Shown: positions 17,259-25,536, numbered from the stretch's first letter. The stretch is DNA of 47,487 bases from Candidatus Zhuqueibacterota bacterium (GCA_022616415.1 JAKEEU010000420.1:1-47487); one strand, 5' to 3'. Numbers and translations: made by a program. Notes: generated from the letters alone by a model not told the origin.

Positions 17259-18041
17259 ATGCCCAACTATCCGTCCTACGTCACAAGAGAATTGGCATTC
17301 GATGCCATAATCAAAAAAGGCGATACAGGAGCAAAAGTCCGCAGAGTGCAGGAGTGGCTGAGCATTGGCGGATTTGCAACCACAATTGATGGCGGCTTTG
17401 GCAACGCGACTGAAAAATGTGTCAAGACGTTCCAACAGTCCAAAGGAATAGCGGCTACAGGAAAAGTAAATCAACAAACCTGGAGTGCGCTGATACAGCC
17501 ACTCGACAAGGCGCTTCAACCCATAAACTTTCCCGCCACCGTAACTTTAGCCGATGCGATCTTGAGAGTTGCAAAGCAGCACCTCGCTCAGCATCCCATC
17601 GAAGTCGGAGGCGATAACTGCGGACCATGGGTAAGGGTTTATGTCGGGGGTAATCAGGGACCCGAGTGGCGTTGGTGCGCCGGTTTCGTGACTTTCGTGA
17701 TGAAACAGGCTTGCATGCTATTGAATCGCCCCATGCCCATACCCGGTTCGGTCTCTTGCGACTCACTGGCTTATCAAGCCAAACAAGCCGGGCTATTCGT
17801 TAAAGGCGCTCATCTAGCCAACGGCAATGTACCGTGGCCGGCGTTAGGAGTGGCTCAAATATTTCTGGTCAGACAGACGGCAACTGATTGGGTCCACACG
17901 GGTTTAAGTTTTGCAGGCTCGGGGCCGGTGTTTTCAACGATTGAAGGAAATACCAACGACGACGGCAGCAGCAATGGGTATGAAGTATGTCAGCGCACGC
18001 GATCGATGGAGAGCAAGGATTTCATTCGTTTCCAGGTTTAG
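17259..18041 (+). CDS. Peptidoglycan-binding protein with CHAP-type amidase/peptidase domain
   Basis: A 260-residue protein. Residues about 15-75 form a PG_binding_1 domain (KKGDTGAKVRRVQEWLS, DGGFGNATEKCVKTFQQSKG). Residues about 110-255 look like a CHAP/NlpC-like cysteine hydrolase: WCAGFVTFVM supplies the Cys, DWVHTGLSF the His, and EGNTNDDG the polar third residue. Together this is the plan of a cell-wall amidase or endolysin. No signal peptide is visible, so export would need another route, or the protein acts on lysis. The gap to the protease gene is only 31 nt, and no holin or phage gene lies nearby, so I do not call it prophage. Confidence 0.8.
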   Translation: MPNYPSYVTRELAFDAIIKKGDTGAKVRRVQEWLSIGGFATTIDGGFGNATEKCVKTFQQSKGIAATGKVNQQTWSALIQPLDKALQPINFPATVTLADAILRVAKQHLAQHPIEVGGDNCGPWVRVYVGGNQGPEWRWCAGFVTFVMKQACMLLNRPMPIPGSVSCDSLAYQAKQAGLFVKGAHLANGNVPWPALGVAQIFLVRQTATDWVHTGLSFAGSGPVFSTIEGNTNDDGSSNGYEVCQRTRSMESKDFIRFQV

Positions 18042-18136
18042 AGAAGCAAGTGAATTTTTCTTGAACGAAATGGCAGGCGGCAAGTCTATCATCGAAAATG
18101 CCAAATTCACCCAATATAACAAAGCGGAGGTAAAAC

Positions 18137-19420
18137 ATGCTGAGAAGCAAAAATTTTGTTTCAGGACTTGCCCGTTGCCTGATCTTGTGCGGAGTGCTCG
18201 TCGCCACGTCCGGTTTCGCGCAAAAGAAGCTGACGCTGACCACCAGCTCGCCGGAGGCTAAAGATTATTTTGTCCAAGCGGTCAAAGCGAATGAATCATT
18301 TCAGCCGGATTTTGCGCCGCTCGCCCGCAAGGCGGCCGCGGCGGATTCCAATTTCGCCATGGCGCAGATGTTTGTGGCCGCCACCACGCCGCCGGCGCAA
18401 CGGGAAAAACTCATTGACAAGTTTCTGGCTTTGGCCAAAAATGCTTCGCCCGGCGAGCAGCTTTACCTGCAAGCCATGGCGCATGCTTTTAAAAATGAAG
18501 ATGACAAAGCCATCGAGCTTTTCAAGCAGGTCAACCAAATGCTGCCGGACGAGCGCATGGCGTACATGATGCTCGGCCAAATCAACCAGCGCAAAGGAAA
18601 TTTTAAGGAGGCTATTGCCGCGTATGAAGCCGCCAACAAAATCGACGCGAGCACGCCACGCGCCACCACGTTTATCGGCGCGTGCTATTTAATGACCGAC
18701 AACTACGACAAGGCGCGCGGCTATTACAAACAAGTGGTCGCCAAAGTGGATCCGGATGCCACGCCTTTCGCGCCGTTTTTCGGATTGATCTGGGCCGATC
18801 TTTATGAAGGCAAGCCGGATCCCGCTTTGAAAACGCTCGACGAGTTTATGGATCGTTACAACCGCAACGGCGCGGCACAGGGCTTCCCGCCGGTGTGGAT
18901 TTGGAATCACAAAGCGCGGATCAATTTGGAATTTGGCCGGCTGAACGACGCACTGCGCTGCTACGAGATCGGCTACAAATCCGTGCCGCCGGTGGCTAAT
19001 ACTCAGATCGACAGCATCAATAAGCTCGTGTGGCAGGGCCGCATGCACCACGGCCGCGCCCGCACGCTGGCCAAAATGGGCAAGCACGACGAGGCGTGGC
19101 AGATCGCCGAGCAGGTCAAGAAGATGATCGAAGACGGCGGCAAAGAAGGCGAGCAATATTGGGAGGCGTATCACTATTTGACCGGCTATATCAAGCTCGA
19201 AAAGGGCGATTACCAGGCCGCGGTCGAGCATTTGAAACAAGCCGACAAAAACGATCCTTTTCATAAATTGCTATTGGCGCGCGCCAGCCTGAAGGTCGGC
19301 GACAAGGCGCAGGCGATCAAGCTCTGCGAAGAGATCGTCAAGTCAACCACGAACAATATCGAGCGCGCCCTGTCGTATCCCGAAGCGAAAAAGATTCTCG
19401 CCATGCACGCCTCGAATTAA
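18137..19420 (+). CDS. Secreted tetratricopeptide-repeat protein
   Basis: A 427-residue protein with a Sec signal peptide (hydrophobic CLILCGVLVATSGFA, cleavage near residue 29) and TPR helical pairs over most of its length. Clear units include AYMMLGQINQRKGNFKEAIA, TTFIGACYLMTDNYDKARGY, ALRCYEIGY, and YHYLTGYIKLEKGDYQAAVE. TPR arrays bind partner proteins, so a scaffold role in the periplasm is likely; no catalytic domain is present. GCGGAGGT lies 7 nt before the ATG. A perfect 15-bp terminator follows 19 nt after the stop. Confidence 0.88.
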   Translation: MLRSKNFVSGLARCLILCGVLVATSGFAQKKLTLTTSSPEAKDYFVQAVKANESFQPDFAPLARKAAAADSNFAMAQMFVAATTPPAQREKLIDKFLALAKNASPGEQLYLQAMAHAFKNEDDKAIELFKQVNQMLPDERMAYMMLGQINQRKGNFKEAIAAYEAANKIDASTPRATTFIGACYLMTDNYDKARGYYKQVVAKVDPDATPFAPFFGLIWADLYEGKPDPALKTLDEFMDRYNRNGAAQGFPPVWIWNHKARINLEFGRLNDALRCYEIGYKSVPPVANTQIDSINKLVWQGRMHHGRARTLAKMGKHDEAWQIAEQVKKMIEDGGKEGEQYWEAYHYLTGYIKLEKGDYQAAVEHLKQADKNDPFHKLLLARASLKVGDKAQAIKLCEEIVKSTTNNIERALSYPEAKKILAMHASN

Positions 19421-19438
19421 GCAGTTTGAATGCAAATA

Positions 19439-19475
19439 AAAAAGGCCTTTCCTTAAAATCAGGAAAGGCCTTTTT
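19439..19475. terminator. Bidirectional intrinsic terminator
   Basis: A perfect 15-bp stem (AAAAAGGCCTTTCCT at 19439-19453 with its complement at 19461-19475) and a 7-nt loop, with a U-tract on either strand. It separates the + strand TPR gene from the - strand tRNA genes and can stop both. Confidence 0.92.
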
Positions 19476-19484
19476 CATTTACGG

Positions 19485-19559
19485 CGGGGCCGACGGGACT
19501 TGAACCCGCGATCTCCGGCTTGACAGGCCAGCGTGTTAACCAAGCTACACCACGACCCC
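19485..19559 (-). tRNA. tRNA-Asp (GTC)
   Basis: A 75-nt cloverleaf on the minus strand. The acceptor arm is GGGGTCG / CGGCCCC with discriminator G; the anticodon stem CTGGC / GCCGG holds loop CTGTCAA with anticodon GTC; the T-loop is TTCAAGT. The CCA end is not fully encoded (CCG follows). It lies 93 nt downstream of tRNA-Val on the same strand, probably co-transcribed. Confidence 0.96.
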
Positions 19560-19566
19560 GAGGGAG

Positions 19567-19646
19567 AAGCAAACAGCAAAAGGCAAAAAGAAAACAGCAA
19601 AATTGGAAATGGCTTTTTGCCTTTTTCTTTTTGCTTTTTGTTTTTC
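19567..19646. repeat. Word-repeat hairpin between two tRNA genes, GCAAAAAG type
   Basis: The left arm (19567-19602) is a run of GCAAA-type words (AGCAAACAGCAAAAGGC and on). The right arm (19611-19646) is the inverted pyrimidine version with CTTTTTGCC and CTTTTTGC. A stretch of 26 nt around 19610-19636 is also present in the groES-groEL gap (about 28893-28919). Confidence 0.7.
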
Positions 19647-19652
19647 AAACAG

Positions 19653-19727
19653 TGGGCGATAGTGGATTTGAACCACTGACCCCGTGCTTGTAAGGCACGT
19701 GCTCTCAACCAACTGAGCTAATCGCCC
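19653..19727 (-). tRNA. tRNA-Val (TAC)
   Basis: A 75-nt cloverleaf on the minus strand. The acceptor arm is GGGCGAT / ATCGCCC with discriminator A; the D-arm is GCTC/GAGC; the anticodon stem CGTGC / GCACG holds loop CTTACAA with anticodon TAC; the T-arm is AGTGG / CCACT. Upstream gene in the tRNA pair. Confidence 0.96.
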
Positions 19728-19775
19728 CGATTCTGTCTTGGCGCCTAAAGGAATCCGCATTGGAAGCAACCTTGA

Positions 19776-19847
19776 TGTCATTCAGGAGGAAACCTTTTTG
19801 AAGCGAGCACTTGTCGTGGTTTCAAAAAAGATGCTTCCAGCATGACA
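19776..19847. repeat. 72-bp TGTCAT-ended imperfect palindrome
   Basis: The two 27-nt arms match at 21 positions: the left begins TGTCATTCAGGAGGAAAC and the right is the inverse of TGTCATGCTGGAAGCATC, and both end with TTTTTGAA toward the loop. It lies 15 nt past the stop of the DUF3098-like gene. It resembles dispersed TGTCAT...ATGACA intergenic repeats known in several phyla (from memory). Confidence 0.65.
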
Positions 19848-19861
19848 TATTAGTTGTAAGC

Positions 19862-20158
19862 TTATTCCCTGCCGTTGGTCGGCTCGAGCGTTTTTTTCTT
19901 TTGGTACAAAATGGCAATCGGAATGATGATGCAATAACCGATGACCAAAAGAATCGGCGCCACGGTCAAGGACCAAAAGCTTTCCGACTTGGGTGCCGGC
20001 GGGTCAGCCGGCTGCGCCAGGGCGATGTAGCCAATCACGATCACCGCGACTCCCAACGCGAAGAGCCAGTAGTTGATGCGGGTGAACGGCAACCCTGGTT
20101 TTGCCAGTGGCTCCTTTCGAACCCGGCGGCGAATTTCTTTTGCCTTAACTTCTTTCAT
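19862..20158 (-). CDS. Small two-span membrane protein, DUF3098-like
   Basis: About 98 residues from the ATG at 20158, chosen because the longer frame (to 20200) only adds a hydrophobic tail without a ribosome-binding site. A basic N-terminus is followed by PFTRINYWLFALGVAVIVIG and a second span (VAPILLVIGYCIIIPIAILY), ending in lysines. The PFTRxNYxL opening and the spacing of two spans match DUF3098 proteins known from Bacteroidota. The function is unknown. It is divergent from the aldehyde dehydrogenase gene. Confidence 0.7.
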   Translation of the reverse strand: MKEVKAKEIRRRVRKEPLAKPGLPFTRINYWLFALGVAVIVIGYIALAQPADPPAPKSESFWSLTVAPILLVIGYCIIIPIAILYQKKKTLEPTNGRE

Positions 20159-20213
20159 AAGCACAATGATCAATATAAGAAATGGCACTCTCTTTGTCAA
20201 GGAAAATGATTTC

Positions 20214-20242
20214 TTGACTTTTAGTCAGATTTTTTATATACT
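20214..20242 (+). promoter_or_regulatory. Near-consensus sigma-70 promoter for the aldehyde dehydrogenase
   Basis: TTGACT at 20214-20219, a 17-nt spacer, and TATACT at 20237-20242. Transcription would start about 20249, giving a ~37-nt leader to the ATG at 20286. Confidence 0.75.
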
Positions 20243-20285
20243 TTTTGGTTACGGGTGTATTGACGTTTTACGCGTTATTCTGAGA

Positions 20286-21773
20286 ATGGCACGAGAATTT
20301 AAAAACTTTATCGACGGCCGCTGGCGCGATGCCGTGGGCGGCAAGCGTTTCGAGAACCGCAATCCGGCGAATTGGGATGAGTTGATTGGCACGTTTCCGG
20401 ATTCCCGTGCCGAGGATATCGATCTGGCGGTGAAATCGGCTGCGGCCGCGTATGAGAGTTGGCGGCTCACGCCCGCGCCAAGGCGGGGCGAAATCATCAG
20501 ACGCGCCGGCGATTTGCTAGTCCAATATAAAGAAGAGATCGCGAGAGAGATGACCCGCGAAATGGGCAAGGTTTTGCTCGAGACGCGCGGTGATGTGCAA
20601 GAAGGCATTGACACTGCCTATTACGCGGCCACTGAAGGCCGACGGCTTTTCGGTTTTACCGCGCCCTCGGAGCTGCCAAATAAATTTAATATGTCGATTC
20701 GCCTGCCCATCGGCGTGGCCGGTGTGATTACGCCGTGGAATTTTCCAATGGCCATTCCGACGTGGAAAATTTTTCCGGCGCTGGTTTGCGGCAACACCGT
20801 CGTGTTCAAGCCGGCGGAAGACACGCCCGCAACGGCAGTGCGCTTGGTGGAAATTCTGCTCGAAGCCGGTTTGCCGGATAAAGTAATTCAGCTCGTCAAT
20901 GGCAACGGCCCCTCGGCAGGCATGCCGTTGGTTGAACATCCCGGTGTCAAATTGATCTCTTTCACTGGCTCGACCCAAGTGGGCAAATTGATTTCTGCGA
21001 CGGCTTCCAAAGATTTGAAGCGTGTCTCGCTCGAGTTGGGCGGCAAGAATGCGCAGATCGTCATGCCCGACGCGGATTTGGATTTGGCGCTCGAGGGCGT
21101 GCTGTGGGGCGCGTTTGGCACCGCCGGCCAGCGCTGCACCGCGACGAGCCGCTTGATTTTGCACGAAGCCATTCACGACAAGTTTCTGGCGATGCTGATC
21201 AAGCGCGTGGAAAAGATTCGTCTCGGCAACGGACTCGAGCCGACTGCGGAGGTCGGACCGGTCATCAACCAGAAGCAGCTTGACAAAGTGTTGAGTTACA
21301 TCGGCGTCGGCAAAGACGAGGGCGCGAAATTGGAAACCGGCGGCGAGCGTTACACCGATGGCGCCTGTCGCAATGGATTTTTCATCCGGCCGACGATCTT
21401 CTCGCAAGTCGATCCGGAGATGCGCATAGCCAAAGAAGAAATTTTCGGCCCAGTGCTGGCTGTCATCAAAGTCGGCTCGCTCGATGCAGCCATCCGCGTG
21501 CTCAACAACACCAAGTACGGCCTGAGTTCTTCATTATATACACGCGACGTCAATGCGGCGTTCAAGGCGATTCGCGACCTCGAAGCCGGCATTACGTATA
21601 TCAACGGGCCGACCATCGGCGCCGAGGCCCACATGCCCTTCGGCGGCGTGAAAGAAACCGGCAACGGCCATCGCGAGGGCGGCTGGCCGGTGTATGAATT
21701 TTTTACGGAGATCAAAACGGTTTTTGTCGATTATTCCGGCAAGCTGCAAAGGGCGCAGATTGACAATCAGTAA
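20286..21773 (+). CDS. NAD(P)-dependent aldehyde dehydrogenase
   Basis: A 495-residue ALDH-superfamily enzyme oxidising an aldehyde to its acid. Signature segments in order: VITPWNFPMAIPTWK (cofactor pocket), FTGSTQVGKLI, ELGGKNAQIVMPDAD (general base Glu), GTAGQRCTATSR (catalytic Cys) and KEEIFGPVLAVIK. The start at 20286 gives the standard opening REFKNFIDGRW and lies ~37 nt after a clear promoter; in-frame codons further upstream would include the promoter and are rejected. The specific substrate is not readable. The profile is closest in flavour to semialdehyde or piperideine-6-carboxylate dehydrogenases, but this is a guess. Confidence 0.95.
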   Translation: MAREFKNFIDGRWRDAVGGKRFENRNPANWDELIGTFPDSRAEDIDLAVKSAAAAYESWRLTPAPRRGEIIRRAGDLLVQYKEEIAREMTREMGKVLLETRGDVQEGIDTAYYAATEGRRLFGFTAPSELPNKFNMSIRLPIGVAGVITPWNFPMAIPTWKIFPALVCGNTVVFKPAEDTPATAVRLVEILLEAGLPDKVIQLVNGNGPSAGMPLVEHPGVKLISFTGSTQVGKLISATASKDLKRVSLELGGKNAQIVMPDADLDLALEGVLWGAFGTAGQRCTATSRLILHEAIHDKFLAMLIKRVEKIRLGNGLEPTAEVGPVINQKQLDKVLSYIGVGKDEGAKLETGGERYTDGACRNGFFIRPTIFSQVDPEMRIAKEEIFGPVLAVIKVGSLDAAIRVLNNTKYGLSSSLYTRDVNAAFKAIRDLEAGITYINGPTIGAEAHMPFGGVKETGNGHREGGWPVYEFFTEIKTVFVDYSGKLQRAQIDNQ

Positions 21774-21839
21774 TGGAGATTAGGTATTTTGTATCATCGA
21801 TAGATATCTCGAAAAACTAAAATTAGAACTCATTTAGCT

Positions 21840-21971
21840 ATGCCGGACTCCTTGATTGTTGGTCTCGTTGCTTCAATTTGCGGTGGCTCATTGGTTGCGA
21901 TTACAAACCACATAAATGGGATTGCGAGCTTGATGAAAGACTTAAGAGAAACCTTGATGAATTTCGAATGA
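21840..21971 (+). CDS. Possible 43-residue single-span membrane protein
   Basis: An ATG-started frame of 43 codons with one hydrophobic span (LIVGLVASICGGSLVAI) followed by an amphipathic helix (NGIASLMKDLRETLMNF). It has no clear ribosome-binding site. Its position 64 nt before another small membrane protein, and its protein-like composition, make it plausible as the first member of a three-gene set. Confidence 0.4.
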   Translation: MPDSLIVGLVASICGGSLVAITNHINGIASLMKDLRETLMNFE

Positions 21972-22035
21972 CCACAAACGCAGCGCAAAAAGAATAAGCC
22001 GACTTAATTTACTGTTTTTAAGAAAGGCAGATGGC

Positions 22036-22437
22036 ATGAAGTTGGCAGGAGCGGTGGGCAAAAGTGGCGTTCTGGTTTTGGTTGGCGCATTTATCGCCTG
22101 GTTTTTATCCGATCTTTTAAGCCTGCCGGCAAGCGGCAACTTGTTTGAAAAATTGATTCTCACGACGCCGGTAGTTTTGGCGATCCGTGTTTCTTTGATT
22201 TTTGTTGCGTTCAGCATTGCTGGCTTTATTATAGTAATTTTTTGGAAACAAATCGGCATTCTCAAAATTGGCAGTTCCGGAATTGAGTTTGGAAAATTTG
22301 CTGAAACTTCCAGTAAAGCTGATGCGGAGCTTGCAGCAAAGGATGTAATCATCCGCGATCTGGAAGCAAAAGTTGAGTCGCTGAAAAAATCAGTGCAAAA
22401 ACTATCTAAAGTTACAGATCCCAAATCCAAAGGATAA
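22036..22437 (+). CDS. Small two-span membrane protein with C-terminal coiled coil, unknown
   Basis: A 133-residue protein with two hydrophobic spans (GVLVLVGAFIAWFLSDLL about 11-28, and VVLAIRVSLIFVAFSIAGFI about 46-65), a short polar linker, and a Lys/Glu-rich coiled coil from about residue 90. The coiled coil should face the cytoplasm. AGAAAGG upstream supports the start. It is not recognised as a known family. It is followed after 4 nt by a soluble charged protein and may act with it. Confidence 0.65.
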   Translation: MKLAGAVGKSGVLVLVGAFIAWFLSDLLSLPASGNLFEKLILTTPVVLAIRVSLIFVAFSIAGFIIVIFWKQIGILKIGSSGIEFGKFAETSSKADAELAAKDVIIRDLEAKVESLKKSVQKLSKVTDPKSKG

Positions 22438-22441
22438 AAAT

Positions 22442-22708
22442 ATGAACGAGGGCAAAAGTACAACGGATGAGTTCGATCGCGAGCTTGCTCTCGCGTACAT
22501 AGAAAAAGCAGAACGCGAGGGCCGCACAGCCGATGAAGGTTATTGGGATTATTTGGAAACTCTTGGTATTCCCCGCCCGGAAGAGACCGACGCTTTCTTG
22601 AAGCGAATTCGCGAAGAAAACGATCAAATCAATAAACGCCTTCGCGGTTATCTTGACGAGATTCGGCAGCTCGCCCGCGCCGCTCAAAAAAAATACGCCG
22701 GTGTGTAA
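22442..22708 (+). CDS. Small charged soluble protein, unknown
   Basis: An 88-residue, strongly charged and mostly helical protein (FDRELALAYIEKAEREGRTA, then a C-terminal helix ENDQINKRLRGYLDEIRQL). AAAGGA precedes the ATG. It is encoded 4 nt after the membrane protein and 2 nt before rsmI, so the three are co-transcribed. No domain is recognised. A complex with the coiled-coil membrane partner is an inference from order only. Confidence 0.65.
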   Translation: MNEGKSTTDEFDRELALAYIEKAEREGRTADEGYWDYLETLGIPRPEETDAFLKRIREENDQINKRLRGYLDEIRQLARAAQKKYAGV

Positions 22709-22710
22709 TC

Positions 22711-23418
22711 TTGGCCAGCAAGCTCTACTTGGTTGCCACGCCGATTGGCAACTTGCAGGACATCACGCTGCGCGCGTTGGAAACGCTGCGCAGCGTCGAT
22801 CTCATTGCCGCGGAAGACACGCGCCACGCGGCGATTCTGTTACGCCACTATGACATTCACAAACCGACGGTGAGTTATCACGATTTCAACGAGCGGAACG
22901 TGGCTCCACAGCTTGTGGCGCAGATGCAGGAAGGAAAATCAATCGCGCTGATTACGGACGCGGGAACGCCCGGAATTTCCGATCCAGGCTTTTATCTCGT
23001 GCGCGCGGCGCTGGCGGAGAACATTATCGTCGAGGCGATTTCCGGCCCTTCGGCGTGTTTGGCGGCGATAACGATTTCAGGATTGCCTTGTGACCGCTTC
23101 GTGTTCGAGGGGTTTCCACCGGCGAAGAAAGGCCGGCAAACTTTTTTTCAAAATTTGGCGCATGAGGCGAGGACAATTGTACTTTACGAAGCACCGCAGC
23201 GCGTGCCGCGAACCTTGCAGGATATTTTGTCGCACTGGGGCGACCGCCGCATGGCGCTGGCGCGCGAGTTAACCAAAATTCACGAGGAGGTGAAACGCGG
23301 GAGGGTTTCGGCGATCATCGCAGGATTGCAGGATCGTCCACTCAAAGGAGAATGTGTTTTGGTCGTGGAAGGGCGGCCGAAAGAGAAATCAACCAACGAT
23401 TCAGCACCCGGCGACTAA
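22711..23418 (+). CDS. rsmI: RsmI: 16S rRNA (cytidine-1402 2'-O)-methyltransferase
   Basis: A 235-residue SAM-dependent tetrapyrrole-methylase-fold enzyme that 2'-O-methylates C1402 in the 16S decoding centre. The opening LYLVATPIGNLQDITLRALE, the AAEDTRHAAILL segment, ITDAGTPGISDPG (SAM loop) and FEGFPPAKKGRQ are diagnostic. It uses a TTG start 2 nt after the preceding stop, so initiation is probably by coupling. It is shorter than the E. coli enzyme, lacking the extra C-terminal region, which is common. Confidence 0.95.
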   Translation: MASKLYLVATPIGNLQDITLRALETLRSVDLIAAEDTRHAAILLRHYDIHKPTVSYHDFNERNVAPQLVAQMQEGKSIALITDAGTPGISDPGFYLVRAALAENIIVEAISGPSACLAAITISGLPCDRFVFEGFPPAKKGRQTFFQNLAHEARTIVLYEAPQRVPRTLQDILSHWGDRRMALARELTKIHEEVKRGRVSAIIAGLQDRPLKGECVLVVEGRPKEKSTNDSAPGD

Positions 23419-23436
23419 TTTTCATCGAAACCACGT

Positions 23437-24102
23437 ATGCAAAGAACCCTGTCATTAAAATTAAACATTCTGCCGGACGGATTGAGAAATTGGTATCTCA
23501 ATTTGATCACGCCGGTGGTCGATTTTTTCATTGCGCGCGCGGTCAATCCGAACCTGTTTACGACGCTGGGATTTATCGCGAGCCTCATTAGTGCGAGCCT
23601 GTTCGTGCTCGGATACTCACGCTGGGCCGGCGCTCTGGTTTTGCTCTCCGGCACGTTCGACATTATGGACGGCAAAGTGGCGCGCGCCACCAACCGCGTC
23701 ACCAAATTTGGCGCGCTTTATGACTCCACGCTTGACCGTTACGCCGAAGTCGTGGTCTTTTTTGGATTGGCGTATTTCTTCGATCGGCATCCTTCCGATT
23801 TTTTTAAGACCCTGGATTCATCGTGGCGCATGTTCGCGGTCATTGCCGTTTGCGTCGCGCTCGGCGGCTCGATGATGGTGAGCTACGTGCGCGCCCGTGC
23901 CGAGGGTTTGGGCCTGCAGTGCAAAGTCGGCATCATGCAGCGCCCCGAGCGCATCGTGCTGCTCGGCTTCGGCGCGATTATCCACGAAATCGCGCTCATG
24001 ATCGCGGTCGTGCTTATTGCGGTGCTGTCGAATTTTACGGCTTTTCAGCGCTTGATGCACGTGCGTAATACGGAAAAGGCGATGTTAAAAGCCAACCCAT
24101 GA
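23437..24102 (+). CDS. CDP-alcohol phosphatidyltransferase, probably inositol-lipid synthase
   Basis: A 221-residue integral membrane enzyme. It has the complete family motif: D78-G-K-V-A-R, eight residues, G, three residues, D, three residues, D (DGKVARATNRVTKFGALYDS, then TLD). Hydrophobic spans occupy the rest (VLLSGTFDIM before, FAVIAVCVALGGSMM and IALMIAVVLIAVLS after). Such enzymes join a CDP-activated lipid to a polar alcohol. Because the next gene makes inositol-1-phosphate, the most likely product is a phosphatidylinositol-phosphate-type lipid; glycerol-phosphate as acceptor is the alternative. Confidence 0.85.
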   Translation: MQRTLSLKLNILPDGLRNWYLNLITPVVDFFIARAVNPNLFTTLGFIASLISASLFVLGYSRWAGALVLLSGTFDIMDGKVARATNRVTKFGALYDSTLDRYAEVVVFFGLAYFFDRHPSDFFKTLDSSWRMFAVIAVCVALGGSMMVSYVRARAEGLGLQCKVGIMQRPERIVLLGFGAIIHEIALMIAVVLIAVLSNFTAFQRLMHVRNTEKAMLKANP

Positions 24103-24142
24103 CTTTCTCGCTGTTGAATTTTTCGCAAAAGTTTTGCTTTAG

Positions 24143-24171
24143 TTGAGAAACTGTTACCATAGGAATGTAAA
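24143..24171 (+). promoter_or_regulatory. Possible promoter for the inositol-phosphate synthase
   Basis: TTGAGA at 24143-24148 and TGTAAA at 24166-24171 with 17-nt spacing, in the 114-nt gap upstream of the synthase. The -10 box is weak. A small palindrome, GCAAAAGTTTTGC, lies just before it (24125-24137). Confidence 0.35.
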
Positions 24172-24216
24172 ATCAAAGGACGCTCCAGATCATAAAATTT
24201 CTATTCGGAGGTTAAG

Positions 24217-25536
24217 TTGACCAAAGCACCAGTAGCGATTAAAGAGCCGCAAGGAAAACTCGGCATTCTCATCCCAGGAATGGGCGCCGTGACGAGTACG
24301 TTCATTGCCGGCGTCGAAGCCATCAAGCGCGGCATATCGCAACCGATTGGCTCGCTCACTCAAATGGGCACGATCCGTCTCGGCAAGCGCACCGAGAAAC
24401 GCACGCCGTTGATCAAGGACTTCGTGCCGCTCGCCAAGCTCGAAGACCTCGTTTTCGGCGGCTGGGATATTTATGAAGACGATTGCTATGCGGCGGCGAT
24501 GAAAGCCGGCGTGTTGGAGCCGCGCCTGCTCGAGCAGGTGAAGGCGCCGATGCAAGCGATCAAACCATGGAAAGCGGTGTTCGATCAGAGTTACGTCAAG
24601 CGTCTCAATGGCCCGAATGTGAAAAGCGCCAAGAGCAAATGGGATTTGGCGCAAATGCTGCGCGACGACATTCAAACCTTCAAGCAAAAGAACAATCTGT
24701 CGCGTCTGGTGATGATTTGGTGCGGCAGCACGGAAATTTTCATGGAGTCGAATCATCCGGCTTACAACACCATCGAATCTTTTGAAAAGGCGCTGCGCGA
24801 AAGCAACGCGGCGATCGCGCCGAGCATGATTTACGCCTACGCCGCACTGCGGGAAGGCATTCCCTTCGCCAACGGCGCGCCGAATCTCACCGCCGATATT
24901 CCGGCGATGCTCGAGCTCGCAAAAATCAAAGGCTCGCCGCTCGCCGGCAAAGATTACAAGACCGGCCAAACCTGGATGAAAACTGTGGTCGCGCCTGGTC
25001 TCAAAGCGCGCCTGCTCGGCCTAGCCGGATGGTATTCCACCAACATTCTCGGCAATCGTGACGGCGAGGTGCTGGACGATCCGGAGTCCTTCCGAACCAA
25101 AGAAGAGAGCAAGCTGTCCGTGCTCGATTACATCTTGCAACCCGAGCTTTATCCGGAGCTGTATAAAGATTATTTTCACAAGGTGCGGATCAATTACTAC
25201 CCGCCGCGCGGCGATAACAAAGAGGGCTGGGACAATATCGACATCTTCGGCTGGCTGGGGTATCCCATGCAAATCAAAATCGATTTTCTCTGCCGTGACA
25301 GCATTCTCGCGGCGCCCATTGCGCTCGACGTGGTGCTCTTGCTCGATCTCGCGCAGCGCAGCGGCATGAAAGGCATTCAAGAGTGGCTCTCGTTCTATTT
25401 CAAAAGCCCGATGACGGCGCCCGAGCTTTATCCCGAGCACGATCTGTTCATTCAATTGATGAAATTGAAGAACACTTTGCGTCATCTGCGCGGCGAGGAA
25501 TTGATCACCCACTTGGGTCTCGAATATTACGACTGA
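24217..25536 (+). CDS. ino1: Myo-inositol-1-phosphate synthase
   Basis: A 439-residue NAD-dependent isomerase converting glucose-6-phosphate to inositol-1-phosphate. The N-terminal Rossmann segment is LGILIPGMGAVTSTFIAGVE. Further family segments are IWCGSTEIF, SMIYAYAALREGIPFANGAP, DYKTGQTWMKTVVAPGLKAR and GWYSTNILGNRDGEVLDDPE. It uses a TTG start with CGGAGGT 5 nt upstream. Adjacent to the CDP-alcohol phosphatidyltransferase, it should feed inositol-phospholipid or polar solute synthesis. Confidence 0.95.
   Translation: MTKAPVAIKEPQGKLGILIPGMGAVTSTFIAGVEAIKRGISQPIGSLTQMGTIRLGKRTEKRTPLIKDFVPLAKLEDLVFGGWDIYEDDCYAAAMKAGVLEPRLLEQVKAPMQAIKPWKAVFDQSYVKRLNGPNVKSAKSKWDLAQMLRDDIQTFKQKNNLSRLVMIWCGSTEIFMESNHPAYNTIESFEKALRESNAAIAPSMIYAYAALREGIPFANGAPNLTADIPAMLELAKIKGSPLAGKDYKTGQTWMKTVVAPGLKARLLGLAGWYSTNILGNRDGEVLDDPESFRTKEESKLSVLDYILQPELYPELYKDYFHKVRINYYPPRGDNKEGWDNIDIFGWLGYPMQIKIDFLCRDSILAAPIALDVVLLLDLAQRSGMKGIQEWLSFYFKSPMTAPELYPEHDLFIQLMKLKNTLRHLRGEELITHLGLEYYD

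Noticed and set aside
17259..18041. Prophage lysis gene
   Set aside because: The CHAP-type protein is endolysin-like, but no holin, capsid, tail or integrase genes are nearby, so a prophage call is not supported.
20517..21407. 296-codon minus-strand frame within the aldehyde dehydrogenase
   Set aside because: Antisense shadow of a conserved gene.
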